From the NCBI GenBank assembly GCA_963783085.1, contig CAWAMJ010000008.1, positions 372,001 to 436,000 on the forward strand: 64,000 bases of DNA. The letters run 5' to 3'. Shown in pieces: positions 44,528-53,670 of the stretch (position 1 is the first letter of the stretch; each line of letters starts with the position of its first letter). The notes under the pieces were generated by a model. It saw nothing but the letters and a program-made list of their open reading frames with translations. It was not told where the DNA came from and did no database searches. The DNA comes from CAVYUC01 sp963783085. Lineage in GTDB: Bacteria; Bacteroidota; Bacteroidia; Bacteroidales; Prolixibacteraceae. Both the position numbers and the translations under genes were made by a program.

Positions 44528-45867
44528 TTCGTCAAGTTAAAAATGGTGTCGTTCAAAGCAAACGGAACTTCTGATTCTTTATCGTTTAAAATTTGCTGAA
44601 ATCTGCTTTTAATTTTCACTTCTTCATCCGAGAGATTTTCGAGTTGAGTTTTTTCCAAAGGATCAGCACTGGTATTATAAAACCGATCGTCGCGGTACAA
44701 TTTATAAGTTCCATTCATCACCCAGCGGTTGTGGTTAAAGGTTCCCCATCGCGGCGAATAATGAATAAAAACCTCATCCTGTATTTTCGGCTCGTTTCCG
44801 GTAACCAGCGAAAGAAAACTTTTTCCGTCGGTTTTGAAGCTTTCAAAAGTTATTCCTGCGGCTTCGCACAGAGTTGGTAACACGTCGGCAAACGACACCA
44901 ACGCTTCCACTTTCCTGCCTGCCCTCATTTTTTCCGGCCATGAAAGAATCAACGGAACATGGTTGCCTGCATTGATCGACAATCCTTTTCCTCCCCTGAT
45001 TTCGCCATGGCTTGTAGATGAATATATGGTTTGGTGCGTTCCGTTATCGCCGGTAAAAATAAAAAGCGTTTTCTCCCATAATCCTTTTTCCTTTAATTTA
45101 GTTTCAATCCGGCCTACAATTTTATCGGTAAAATTCATCATGTCAGCAAAATAAGCGGTGTCTTTTTGATATCGGTTTTCCGGGTTTGCCCATTCCGGCG
45201 AATCGGGCGTGGGAACAAAAGGTTCATGAACCAGTACCATCGGATAATAAACGAAAAAAGATGTATCGGCTTTTCTTTCGATAAAATTGCAAATGTAATC
45301 GGCAAAAACCTGCGGACCGTAAGCGTCGGGGTTTCGGGGCAAATCCTGTCCGTTTTGGGTAATCAGCGGATTGGCAAAACGTTCGCCTTCTGCACGTGTG
45401 TGGTTTAACTGCCACAGGCAATATTCATCGAAACCAAAGTGGTGCGGACGGTCCAGGTCCTGGTTATCCGGGTTGTTTCGGTTTAAACCATTCAACTGCC
45501 ATTTCCCGGCAATGCATGTAACGTAGCCGGCATCTTTTAACAAATTCCCAAAAGTTTGCTGGTTCGGATTCAGGTAACCAAAATCTTCATAATTCCTGAA
45601 ATTGTATTTTCCCGTCATTATTTTAACCCGCGAAGGCGTGCAAAGTGGTTGTGAATAACAATGTTCAAAACGAACTCCGTTTTCTGCCAGACGATCCAGG
45701 TTTGGCGTCTGGTATTCGATATTTCCATTGCAGCCCAGGCATTCGTAACCCATGTCGTCGGCCATAATCAAAACAATGTTCGGATGCTGCTCCGGTTTTT
45801 TACACGAAATCAGGATTAGCAAAATAAATAATCCGGCAAGCCAGTTTTTGTTTCTGATTATGTTCAT
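44524..45867 (-). CDS. S1-family sulfatase lipoprotein
   Basis: This 447-residue alkaline-phosphatase-fold sulfatase has a lipobox (LLILISC, Cys22). The formylglycine precursor is Cys76 in CTPSRVKIMTG. Metal-site residues lie in IVLIMADDMGYECLG and FTGDNGTH. It removes sulfate esters from a sulfated glycan at the cell envelope; an anaerobic or aerobic sulfatase-maturing enzyme, not in this window, is needed. It is 1 bp from the second sulfatase, so the two act on one substrate. Fine specificity cannot be assigned. Confidence 0.93.
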   Translation of the reverse strand: MNIIRNKNWLAGLFILLILISCKKPEQHPNIVLIMADDMGYECLGCNGNIEYQTPNLDRLAENGVRFEHCYSQPLCTPSRVKIMTGKYNFRNYEDFGYLNPNQQTFGNLLKDAGYVTCIAGKWQLNGLNRNNPDNQDLDRPHHFGFDEYCLWQLNHTRAEGERFANPLITQNGQDLPRNPDAYGPQVFADYICNFIERKADTSFFVYYPMVLVHEPFVPTPDSPEWANPENRYQKDTAYFADMMNFTDKIVGRIETKLKEKGLWEKTLFIFTGDNGTHQTIYSSTSHGEIRGGKGLSINAGNHVPLILSWPEKMRAGRKVEALVSFADVLPTLCEAAGITFESFKTDGKSFLSLVTGNEPKIQDEVFIHYSPRWGTFNHNRWVMNGTYKLYRDDRFYNTSADPLEKTQLENLSDEEVKIKSRFQQILNDKESEVPFALNDTIFNLTN

Positions 45868-45868
45868 T

Positions 45869-47296
45869 TTACGGAATGGTTAGTTTATCTCTTTCAGCAA
45901 TGTGTTTTTCCAGTTTTTTGGAAAGCTCGTCAACCAGTTTTTGGTTTTCCGATTTTTCAGAAACATTTACGGTTTCTTCCGGGTCGTCCTGCAGGTTGTA
46001 TAACATTCGCGCTGTAATTTCCCCTGAATTGTCGTTGTACCACTGCGTATAAGTATAATTTTTTGTTACCACGGTTTCGCCACGTATCCAGCGGCTGTAA
46101 ACAGCATCTTTCCAGGGTAAATCCGGATTTTCCATCAACGGCGCAAAACTTTTCCCCTGAAGGTGATAAGGTTTGCTTATCCCGGCCAGTTCGCATAACG
46201 ACGGGTAAACATCTACATATTCTATCAGCGCATCCGATTTAATGTTTTCCCTTTTCCCCGGTGCCCGTACGATCACTGGCGTGTGCAACACCTTTTCGAA
46301 ATTGCAGTGTTTGCACCATAATCCATGATCGCCAAGGTGCCAGCCATGATCGCCCCACAGAATTACTATCGTGTTTTCAGCCATTCCAAGCCGATTCAGT
46401 TCATCGAGCACTTTTCCTATTTGCGCATCGGTATAACTTACGCAGGCGTAATATCCCTGAATTAATTTTCGCATAAAACCTTCATCCAGCGGCCCCTGGT
46501 CGGGTACATCGATGTAGTTGCGCAGTTCGCCAAAATTGTGCATGCATTCATCCGGTGCATCTTTTGGCTTTTTCATGTAAGCAGGCAGTTTAATGTCATT
46601 GTAATTGTACAAATCCCAATATTTTTTTGGCGCGTTGAAAGGGAGATGTGGTTTCAGAAAACCAACTGCCAGGAAAAAGGGTTGATCGGTTTTTTTGAAT
46701 TGCCGCAGGTGTTGAATTGCTTCTTCGGCAATCATTCCGTCGGGGTAAATATGATCGGGTCCGTCAGGCGATTCAAACGACGGCCCGTTTATGCCATTTC
46801 CATTTGGACGCGGTTCTGTTTGCTTTTTTGATTCCGGCAAAACGTATGCCTGCCAGCCCTCCCAGTCGCCCTGTGGAAACCAGGGCGTTTCAGTCCAGCT
46901 TCCTTTCCCGTCGGTGATGTGGTGAAAAACCTTACCCAGCGAAGCGGTATAATACCCGTTGTTTTTGAAATGCATCGGCAGGCTGATCACACCCGGAACC
47001 TGTTCATCGAGCCATGCATCGTAATCTACAAAACGATGGCGGTTCGGCCGGATCCCCGACAGGATGCTTGCGCGGGAAGCGCCGCAAACCGGGATGTTAC
47101 AATACGACCGTGTGAACATCAATCCCGATTCGGCCAGTTTATCGATATTTGGCGAATGTATCTGCGATTCTCCGTAACAACCAAGTTCCGGACGCAAGTC
47201 ATCAACGGCAATAAAAAGTACATTCGGTTTTTGTTTCTGTGCGTTTGCGATCGCCGATAAAATAACAAGAACGAAAACGTTTAATGCAAATTTCAT
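45869..47296 (-). CDS. S1-family sulfatase, iduronate-2-sulfatase-like
   Basis: This 475-residue exported enzyme has a signal peptide (ALNVFVLVILSAIANAQ). The formylglycine residue is Cys71 in CGASRASILSGIRP, and VLFIAVDDLRPELGCYG and ILWGDHGWHLGDHGLWCKH match iduronate-2-sulfatase-type (S1_7) enzymes. In marine Bacteroidota such enzymes act on sulfated uronate- or fucose-containing algal polysaccharides, but substrate is inferred. It is the second gene of a four-gene minus-strand unit starting with an esterase. Confidence 0.93.
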   Translation of the reverse strand: MKFALNVFVLVILSAIANAQKQKPNVLFIAVDDLRPELGCYGESQIHSPNIDKLAESGLMFTRSYCNIPVCGASRASILSGIRPNRHRFVDYDAWLDEQVPGVISLPMHFKNNGYYTASLGKVFHHITDGKGSWTETPWFPQGDWEGWQAYVLPESKKQTEPRPNGNGINGPSFESPDGPDHIYPDGMIAEEAIQHLRQFKKTDQPFFLAVGFLKPHLPFNAPKKYWDLYNYNDIKLPAYMKKPKDAPDECMHNFGELRNYIDVPDQGPLDEGFMRKLIQGYYACVSYTDAQIGKVLDELNRLGMAENTIVILWGDHGWHLGDHGLWCKHCNFEKVLHTPVIVRAPGKRENIKSDALIEYVDVYPSLCELAGISKPYHLQGKSFAPLMENPDLPWKDAVYSRWIRGETVVTKNYTYTQWYNDNSGEITARMLYNLQDDPEETVNVSEKSENQKLVDELSKKLEKHIAERDKLTIP

Positions 47297-47305
47297 AATT
47301 CAGGT

Positions 47306-48169
47306 TTAACGGTGAAATTTCCCGGAAATGAATAGCAGTCCGTCGTGCAAACCTGTTCGCCAGTAACTCCACTGGTGGCTTCCGTCACGCACCCGGTATT
47401 CGTGCGGGATTTCCAGGTCGCGCATTTTTACGTGCAATGCAGAATTCCCTTTGTACAGAAAATCATCATCGCCACAGTCGATATAAAACCGGACAGATTT
47501 CAGTTTTGCCGGGTCAACGCTGTCGAGTAAATGGAGCGGATTGTAAGCTTTCCAGGAATCGCTCAAGCCGTTTTTTGGTTTCGGCCCGTAAATTTTTCCG
47601 AAGTAACGCTCATACATGTCGTCGTTCAGTATTTCCTCATCGGTGAACGTGCCCGAGCTCATAGCCACACAGGAAGAAAATAAATCAGGATGGCGCACGG
47701 AAAGTGTTAGCGCACCGTAACCGCCCATCGACAAGCCGGCGATCGCACGGAATTCTTTCTTCGGCCGGATTCGGTATTCCTTTTCAACGAAAGGAATAAA
47801 TTCCTGAATGAACATGTCTTCCCAGGGATCAGAGCCGTCGGCGCTGTTGGAATACCAGGTTACTTTTCCATCGGGCATCACGATAATACATGGCGAAACC
47901 TCACCGCTTGCAATAAGTTCGTCGGCAATTTTATTTGCTTCACCAAATTGAATCCAGCCGGTTTCATCATCGGAATAACCATGCAACAGGTATAAAACGG
48001 GATAACTTCGCTTGGAAGAATCGTAATCCGGCGGCAGATAAACCGAATACTTTACCGGGTAATTTACCAGGGCACTGCCAAACTGCAAAGATTCAATGAC
48101 TTTCCCGGTTTGTGAAAATACCGGGATAAAAAGAAACATAGTTGCTATAAAAAAAATAATTCTCTTCAT
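47306..48169 (-). CDS. Putative esterase (esterase D / feruloyl-esterase fold), exported
   Basis: This 287-residue protein has a signal peptide (RIIFFIATMFLFIPVFS). The alpha/beta-hydrolase features are VLYLLHGYSDDETGW, nucleophile GLSMGGYGALTL, Asp in YIDCGDDDFLY and His in DGSHQWSYW. It resembles CE1-like enzymes. It is the first gene of the sulfatase operon and lies 9 bp from the next gene, so it may remove acyl groups from the same sulfated polysaccharide. Confidence 0.9.
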   Translation of the reverse strand: MKRIIFFIATMFLFIPVFSQTGKVIESLQFGSALVNYPVKYSVYLPPDYDSSKRSYPVLYLLHGYSDDETGWIQFGEANKIADELIASGEVSPCIIVMPDGKVTWYSNSADGSDPWEDMFIQEFIPFVEKEYRIRPKKEFRAIAGLSMGGYGALTLSVRHPDLFSSCVAMSSGTFTDEEILNDDMYERYFGKIYGPKPKNGLSDSWKAYNPLHLLDSVDPAKLKSVRFYIDCGDDDFLYKGNSALHVKMRDLEIPHEYRVRDGSHQWSYWRTGLHDGLLFISGKFHR

Positions 48170-48412
48170 GATTCAGGTTAATTTTCAACAAATCTATTAA
48201 TAAATGAAGAAAAGCTGTACGTTCACCGGGATAAAATTGAACCTAAAAACACACACAGATAAACCTGAATACGCTGTACATGGAACCGTCGAACCCTCAT
48301 TTTAAATTTTTATCTTTAACATCACCCGAAAAACAGACAATCATGATTGTTGTCTTCTGATGTTTACCTGAAGAACCAGGTATTCGATCTTTCATTGGCG
48401 ACAGCCCAAATT

Positions 48413-49201
48413 CTATTTCTGATCGGAATACTGCCAAAATGCAATAGTTCCGTAAAGACCAAAAAAGCATGTGATAATCACAACAAAATAACTGGCGGTG
48501 TTCAATTGCAACATTGTATCTTCTGAAACAATTCCATATAAACCGGGAATGGCCCAGGGAAAATAAGGTCCCAGACCAACCAGTCCGGAAAAATTTGCGA
48601 GAATCACAGAAAGGATCACAAAACCCAGCGGAAGAATATATCCGCGACTGTAACTTGCCAGGAACGCCACCGGTGTAAACAGTGGGATAATTAACAATGT
48701 GGTTATAAGAAAAACGTTACCGTTGTGTAAAATTGTACTTCCGGAGAGACCGGGCAATCCAATGAATTGGCCAATAAATAATGAACTAACAAAATAAAAC
48801 AGCGCAAGGATAAACGACCAGCCGGCAACCACCAGCGATTTGGCAAAAATGATAGCTGTCCGCGATACCGGCACCACCAGAATATCTTTCAGTGTACGTT
48901 CTGAGAATTCGCGCCCGAAAACCCAGCTAGCCACAAATCCGGTGACAATAATTCCTACGCCTGAGAATGTTTGAATGAGCAGGTTGAAAAAATTTTGCCA
49001 GTTAGGTTCGCCAAACCGCAGAAACGAAGCTTTGTTGCCAATCATCCCAAGTTTGACCGAGATTTCGGGATACATTTGAACAAACATCAGCAAACCAATC
49101 ATGCACGAAACAAAAACTACAAACAGAACTGAACCCCAAAATATTTTCGATTTGCGGACCTTTAGAACTTCCATCCAAAGTGCAGCCTGAAAACCTTTCA
49201 T
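48413..49201 (-). CDS. ABC-2 type transporter permease
   Basis: This 262-residue permease starts at ATG 49201, overlapping the ATPase stop in an ATGA junction; a longer frame has 28 unlikely residues. Six hydrophobic segments are visible (ILFGSVLFVVFVSCMIGLLMF region, GIIVTGFVASWVFGREF, FILALFYFVSSLFIGQF, VFLITTLLIIPLFTPVAFL, LPLGFVILSVILANF, FVVIITCFFGLYGTIAF). The FGREFSERTLKDILVVPVSR segment is typical of BcrB-like permeases. With the adjacent ATPase it forms an exporter; cargo unknown. Confidence 0.85.
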   Translation of the reverse strand: MKGFQAALWMEVLKVRKSKIFWGSVLFVVFVSCMIGLLMFVQMYPEISVKLGMIGNKASFLRFGEPNWQNFFNLLIQTFSGVGIIVTGFVASWVFGREFSERTLKDILVVPVSRTAIIFAKSLVVAGWSFILALFYFVSSLFIGQFIGLPGLSGSTILHNGNVFLITTLLIIPLFTPVAFLASYSRGYILPLGFVILSVILANFSGLVGLGPYFPWAIPGLYGIVSEDTMLQLNTASYFVVIITCFFGLYGTIAFWQYSDQK

Positions 49202-50124
49202 TTTGCACCTCCTCTCACTCCGATTATCCGGAGAAAATAAGTTTCCAAATCCTCCTCTTCCACTTTTAACAACAGCGGCGGACAACCCGAATTTACCAGT
49301 AAAGCAGCTATCTTATCCGGCCGTTCAATTGCATCCGAAGAAGTTACTTCCAGTTGGTTTTCATTGTTTTTCGATACAGAATATCCGTTATCAACCAAAA
49401 CCGATTTGGCTTTTTCATTGTCCGCTGCATTCACAGCCAGTCGTTTCTTTCGGAGCGTTTCCAGGTGTTTTGAATCAATTTCCTGGATCAACTGTCCCTG
49501 GTGAATAATTCCAATACGCGTGGCAAACCGCGATATTTCGTCCAGAATGTGGCTCGAAATAAAAACGGTGACGCCCTGGTTTAGCGCCAAATCGCGCAGC
49601 ATTTCCCTGATTTCGAATATTCCTGCCGGGTCGAGACCATTGGCCGGTTCATCCAGGATTAGAATTTCCGGTTCATGAATCAGCGCTTTTGCCAGCCCCA
49701 GCCGCTGGTTGTTTCCCAGCGACAGGTTTTTTGCTTTCCGATCGGCGTAAGGCTCCAGCCGCATTTTCCGAATGATTTTGTCAACGGCCTTTTTATCGCT
49801 CAAAAAATGCAGCCGCCGGAAAATCTCTAGGTTTTCGCGAACGGTAAGTTCCGGATAAGCGTAAGGCATTTCGACCAATGTTCCCAAATTGCGCAATATT
49901 TCCGTGTTGCCTGCCGAAACTTTTTGCCCGTCGATGAATGCATTTCCTGAAGTTGGTTTTATAAGACCGAGCAACATGCGAATTGTTGTTGTTTTTCCGG
50001 CGCCGTTCAAACCGAGAAATCCGTAAATCTCACCTTTGTTCACGGTCAACGACATATCCGAGACCGCCCGAACGTCTTTGAAATGTTTGGTAATGTTTTC
50101 TGTCCTGATAACTTCGGTTGCCAT
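49198..50124 (-). CDS. ABC transporter ATP-binding protein (BcrA/CcmA-type)
   Basis: This 308-residue ATPase has Walker A (GLNGAGKTT), Q-loop (GTLVEMPYAYPELTVREN), signature (NLSLGNNQRLGLAKAL, a non-canonical LSLGN in place of LSGGQ) and Walker B (ILILDEPANGLDPAG), plus H-loop (ISSHILDEI). It is translationally coupled to the ABC-2 permease. Such two-gene systems export peptides or lipids, or confer antimicrobial resistance; no neighbouring gene identifies the substrate. Confidence 0.92.
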   Translation of the reverse strand: MATEVIRTENITKHFKDVRAVSDMSLTVNKGEIYGFLGLNGAGKTTTIRMLLGLIKPTSGNAFIDGQKVSAGNTEILRNLGTLVEMPYAYPELTVRENLEIFRRLHFLSDKKAVDKIIRKMRLEPYADRKAKNLSLGNNQRLGLAKALIHEPEILILDEPANGLDPAGIFEIREMLRDLALNQGVTVFISSHILDEISRFATRIGIIHQGQLIQEIDSKHLETLRKKRLAVNAADNEKAKSVLVDNGYSVSKNNENQLEVTSSDAIERPDKIAALLVNSGCPPLLLKVEEEDLETYFLRIIGVRGGAK

Positions 50125-50145
50125 TAACGTTTCCGGGTTGATGTA

Positions 50146-51420
50146 TTATTTCTTTTCATAAACCAGCTTTCCCATTTCATGCCCGTCGAATTGATTGTTT
50201 TCGAGTTTTGGTTCCAATCCGTTGGCATAAATATAAATGGCAGCTTTTTGTGTTTTATTCGAATTCCGGAAAATGTTGTCTTTCAGCACCAAATCTTTTG
50301 CAGGCGAATTAATTGAAAAACCATAGCCTTCGTGGGTACCATTATTTTCGATGATGTTTTCAACAAACGTATTGCGGTGCGGTGCATTCGTTTCGCGTTC
50401 GCCGCGCAGGTTTACCCCGTCGCTTTGATTACTGTAGATATGATTTTTGCTGAAAGTAACATCGGTGTCTTTATGGCCGGTGCAGATGCCAAACCTGCCG
50501 TTATGGTGAAACTGATTGTTAGCCACACGGCTGTCGTAAACGCGCCAGCAAATAAAAAGGCCGTCCATATCGTTATTGTGCACGTTGTTGTTTTCAATTA
50601 CCGAAAATGGCGAGCCGGTTCCGGGGTGCAAACCGGTATTGCCGCTGCCCGAAATTTCGCTGTTTTTTATGGAAACGTTTTCGGTTATTTGCCAGCTAAT
50701 ACCTTCGCCGTTAAAATCTTTTACATGAACGTTACCGACAGTCACATTTTTAGAGCGCAGGATTAAAATTCCGGCATTGTTGCATCCGTCGGCAAAAAAG
50801 TTTTCGGCACGGTTTCCATCGGCTGTTAAATTTGAAATGGTTACATTTTCAGCGTCAATCACGTCAATTACCGACGAAGCGTTGGAAACCAGCCCGTTTC
50901 TATCGGAACGGTAATCGCGAATCAATCCTTTGTCTATATAAATCGTATTATCGGAAATATCAGTAACATAAGCCGTTGAAACATTCCAACACCCGCTGTT
51001 ATCGTCGTCAGTCACCTGAATTTTCATACCCACTTCAAAGTTGTCCGCGTTATCAACCGTCAGTTTTAATTCGCCATAATCGGCATCTGTAATATAATGC
51101 GCCTGCACTCCCTTGTCGCGTTTCAGGACAGTCTCCGGCCCCGACCCCACCAGGTTTACGTTCGATTTTAACCGGACCGGAGCAAAAATTTTATATGTAC
51201 CGGGATTTAATTTTACCGAACCACCTGTTTTTGCTACCACATCAATTGCAAATTGTATCGCCTGATTATTGAATCCTTCAGCATTGGCGCCTGCTCCCCC
51301 AACAGTCATAGTTCTTTCTGTAATCCTTGGTGTAACCAGGGCGTCGGCTTTTTTACCGGTCGATTGGGCCATCGCCAATCCGGGGATAAAAAACAGTATA
51401 AACAGAACAAAGTTTTTCAT
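50146..51420 (-). CDS. Right-handed parallel beta-helix protein, exported
   Basis: This 424-residue protein has a signal peptide (FVLFILFFIPGLAMAQ). It begins like pectate-lyase-superfamily proteins (AIQFAIDVVAKTGGSVKLNPGTYKI) and continues as a ladder of NVTISNLTADG, NVSIKNSEISG, SVIENNNVHNN and RVANNQFHHN rungs. Polysaccharide lyases, epimerases and glycosidases share this fold; no catalytic set can be assigned by eye. It is 21 bp upstream of the ABC ATPase on the same strand, and close to the sulfatase operon, so uronate-polymer processing is a plausible but untested role. Confidence 0.82.
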   Translation of the reverse strand: MKNFVLFILFFIPGLAMAQSTGKKADALVTPRITERTMTVGGAGANAEGFNNQAIQFAIDVVAKTGGSVKLNPGTYKIFAPVRLKSNVNLVGSGPETVLKRDKGVQAHYITDADYGELKLTVDNADNFEVGMKIQVTDDDNSGCWNVSTAYVTDISDNTIYIDKGLIRDYRSDRNGLVSNASSVIDVIDAENVTISNLTADGNRAENFFADGCNNAGILILRSKNVTVGNVHVKDFNGEGISWQITENVSIKNSEISGSGNTGLHPGTGSPFSVIENNNVHNNDMDGLFICWRVYDSRVANNQFHHNGRFGICTGHKDTDVTFSKNHIYSNQSDGVNLRGERETNAPHRNTFVENIIENNGTHEGYGFSINSPAKDLVLKDNIFRNSNKTQKAAIYIYANGLEPKLENNQFDGHEMGKLVYEKK

Positions 51421-51707
51421 AGTATTAAAGTTTTAGTTTTTCGATTCAAAAAGATTATTTCAAATTTAAAGGTTCATTTATTATAAAGTCCCCGTAAAGT
51501 GCAGAAAATTTTCATATTTCATGTTTTTATCGGAAATCCGGGCATTTTGAAAGTAAATTAAAATCGTCTGAAAACGGGAAATGATAAGGAATACGGAAGA
51601 ATAAAAAATGGTGAAATGAAGGCATCCACTCCGGTTTTCCTTTCACAAATAAATTCTTCCGGTTTGAATAATGTGTTATCTTCGTAGCTTTTCAAACCAA
51701 ATGATGG

Positions 51708-52502
51708 ATGGAATTTTCTGGTAAAACGATATGGATAACCGGGGCTACATCGGGAATCGGGAAAGCTGTGGCCGTCGAAATTTCAAAAAATAAAACACAT
51801 TTAATTCTTTCAGGCAGAAATGAAAAAGCGCTGAAAGAAACTGCAGGCATCTGCACAAAAAACGGAAGTGCCGTTTTTTTGGCTCCGTTCGATTTAGGCG
51901 ACGAGAGTTCGGTAAATGCCGCAGCACAGAAAGTTTTGAAGTCGGTAAAAACAATCAATTGCCTTTATCATTTTGGCGGAATCAGCCAGCGCTCATTCGT
52001 TTCTGAAACCCCGCTGGAAGTAGATCGAAAAATAGTTGAAGTAAACTTTTTTGGCACGGTGGCGCTTACAAAATCCGTGTTGCCGGAGATGATTAAAAAC
52101 GGCGGCGGACATATTGCAGTTACATCGAGCATTGTCGGAAAGTTCGGATTTCCATACCGTTCCGCATATTCGGCATCGAAACATGCACTGCACGGATATT
52201 TCGAAAGTTTGCGTGCGGAAAACAGGAAAAACAACATCAGCGTCTCCATGATTATACCCGGAAGAATTCAAACCAACATTTCGGTAAATGCTTTAAATAA
52301 AAACGGATCGGTACATGGAAAAATGGATGAAGGACAGCAAAAAGGAAAACCTGCCGATGAAACCGCAAAAATTATTTGCCGTAAACTGAAGCGTCATAAA
52401 AAAGAAATTATAGTTGGCGGAAATGAAGTTATCATGGTTTATATCAGGAGGTTTATTCCAAACGTATATTACTACTTATCGTCAAAAGTTAAACCGTTGT
52501 AA
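51708..52502 (+). CDS. Short-chain dehydrogenase/reductase
   Basis: This 264-residue classical SDR has the cofactor motif TGATSGIGKA, NNAG-equivalent LYHFGGISQ, catalytic Ser (VTSSIVGKFG) and YSASK. It oxidises or reduces a hydroxyl with NAD(P). The C-terminal YIRRFIPNVYYYLSSKV suggests membrane association, as in DHRS7-like short-chain reductases. Substrate unknown. The stop lies 22 bp before the VOC gene. Confidence 0.9.
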   Translation: MEFSGKTIWITGATSGIGKAVAVEISKNKTHLILSGRNEKALKETAGICTKNGSAVFLAPFDLGDESSVNAAAQKVLKSVKTINCLYHFGGISQRSFVSETPLEVDRKIVEVNFFGTVALTKSVLPEMIKNGGGHIAVTSSIVGKFGFPYRSAYSASKHALHGYFESLRAENRKNNISVSMIIPGRIQTNISVNALNKNGSVHGKMDEGQQKGKPADETAKIICRKLKRHKKEIIVGGNEVIMVYIRRFIPNVYYYLSSKVKPL

Positions 52503-52524
52503 AAATACTACAAAAGATAAAGAC

Positions 52525-53592
52525 ATGTCGAATAAAATAAACGGAATCCAGCAACTTGGTGTAGGTGTGGAAAATGTAGGCGAAGCCTGGAAATGGTACC
52601 GAAAACATTTTTCAATGGACATTCGAATGTTTGAAGATGAAGCAGTTGCCGAACTAATGCTGGCGCATACGGCGGGAAAACCCAGGGCGCGCCACGCAGT
52701 GCTGGCATTGAACATGCGCGGTGGCGGCGGGTTCGAAATATGGCAACATACCGGCAAAAAACCAGAAACGCCAAAATTTGAAATTCAACTGGGCGATCTG
52801 GGAATCAATATCGGTAAAATAAAGACCGACAATGTGGAAGGCGCCTGGCACCAATTCAACGATTCCAGATTAAACCTGCTGGGACCGGTTTCGAACGATC
52901 CGGAAAAAAACAGCCATTTTTATCTGAAAGACATTTACGGGAATTTGTGGGAAGTTAAAAATGAACGCGAGGTTTTCAAAAAAGAGAAATCGGTTAACGG
53001 AGGAGTGCTGGGAGTTGTTATCGGTGTAAAAAACATTGATGAAAGCTTGAAAATATACCAGAATATTCTGGGATACGACCAGGTGGTATACGATAAATCC
53101 GGGACTTTCGAAGATTTCAACAAATTGCCTGGGGGTGGCAATCTTTTCAGGAGGTTGTTGCTCAAGCATACCGATACCAAAAGCGGCGCATTCAGCCCGT
53201 TTTTCGGGCAGTCAGAAATAGAATTAATACAGGTTCTCGACCGCGAACCGCGTAGTATTTACGAAGGGCGCATTTGGGGCGATCCTGGTTTTATTCATAT
53301 TTGTTTCGATGTAAGCGGAATGGACAGTTTGCGTCAACAAGTGAAAGAAGCAGGTTTCCCGTTTACCGTCGACAGCGCCCGCAACATCGATTCGTTCGAC
53401 ATGGGCGAAGCAGCGGGTAATTTCGCTTATATTCAGGCGCCCGAAGGTACCTTGATCGAATTTGTGGAGACCCATAAAATCCCGCTCCTGAAAAAATTGG
53501 GCTGGCACCTCGATCTGAGGAAACGCGGAAGCCACCCACTGCCCCGGTGGATGCTGAAATTGTTCAGGTTTAAAAGAGTGAAAGATAAATAA
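52525..53592 (+). CDS. VOC family protein with two glyoxalase-like domains
   Basis: This 355-residue protein starts at ATG 52525 (MSNKINGIQQLGVGVENVGEAWKWY); upstream in-frame codons overlap the SDR gene. The first VOC domain spans residues ~5-135 (IQQLGVGVENV; DIYGNLWEVKNE) and the second ~145-320 (GVLGVVIGVKNIDESLKIYQNIL; QAPEGTLIEFVETH). The paired betaalphabeta-beta folds bind a divalent metal in dioxygenases and isomerases. Reaction unknown; cotranscription with the SDR suggests a shared small-molecule pathway. Confidence 0.85.
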   Translation: MSNKINGIQQLGVGVENVGEAWKWYRKHFSMDIRMFEDEAVAELMLAHTAGKPRARHAVLALNMRGGGGFEIWQHTGKKPETPKFEIQLGDLGINIGKIKTDNVEGAWHQFNDSRLNLLGPVSNDPEKNSHFYLKDIYGNLWEVKNEREVFKKEKSVNGGVLGVVIGVKNIDESLKIYQNILGYDQVVYDKSGTFEDFNKLPGGGNLFRRLLLKHTDTKSGAFSPFFGQSEIELIQVLDREPRSIYEGRIWGDPGFIHICFDVSGMDSLRQQVKEAGFPFTVDSARNIDSFDMGEAAGNFAYIQAPEGTLIEFVETHKIPLLKKLGWHLDLRKRGSHPLPRWMLKLFRFKRVKDK

Positions 53593-53670
53593 GTTATATT
53601 TTCATTTATTTCTATGTAGTTTTTTCCAGTCCATTTCTGTAGAATTTCAATCGGGCGATTAAATAGGCAC

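Noticed and set aside
48337..48350. 14-bp palindrome ACAATCATGATTGT as regulator site
   Set aside because: Single palindrome in a gap between two minus-strand units; no second copy or matching regulator seen, so not called.
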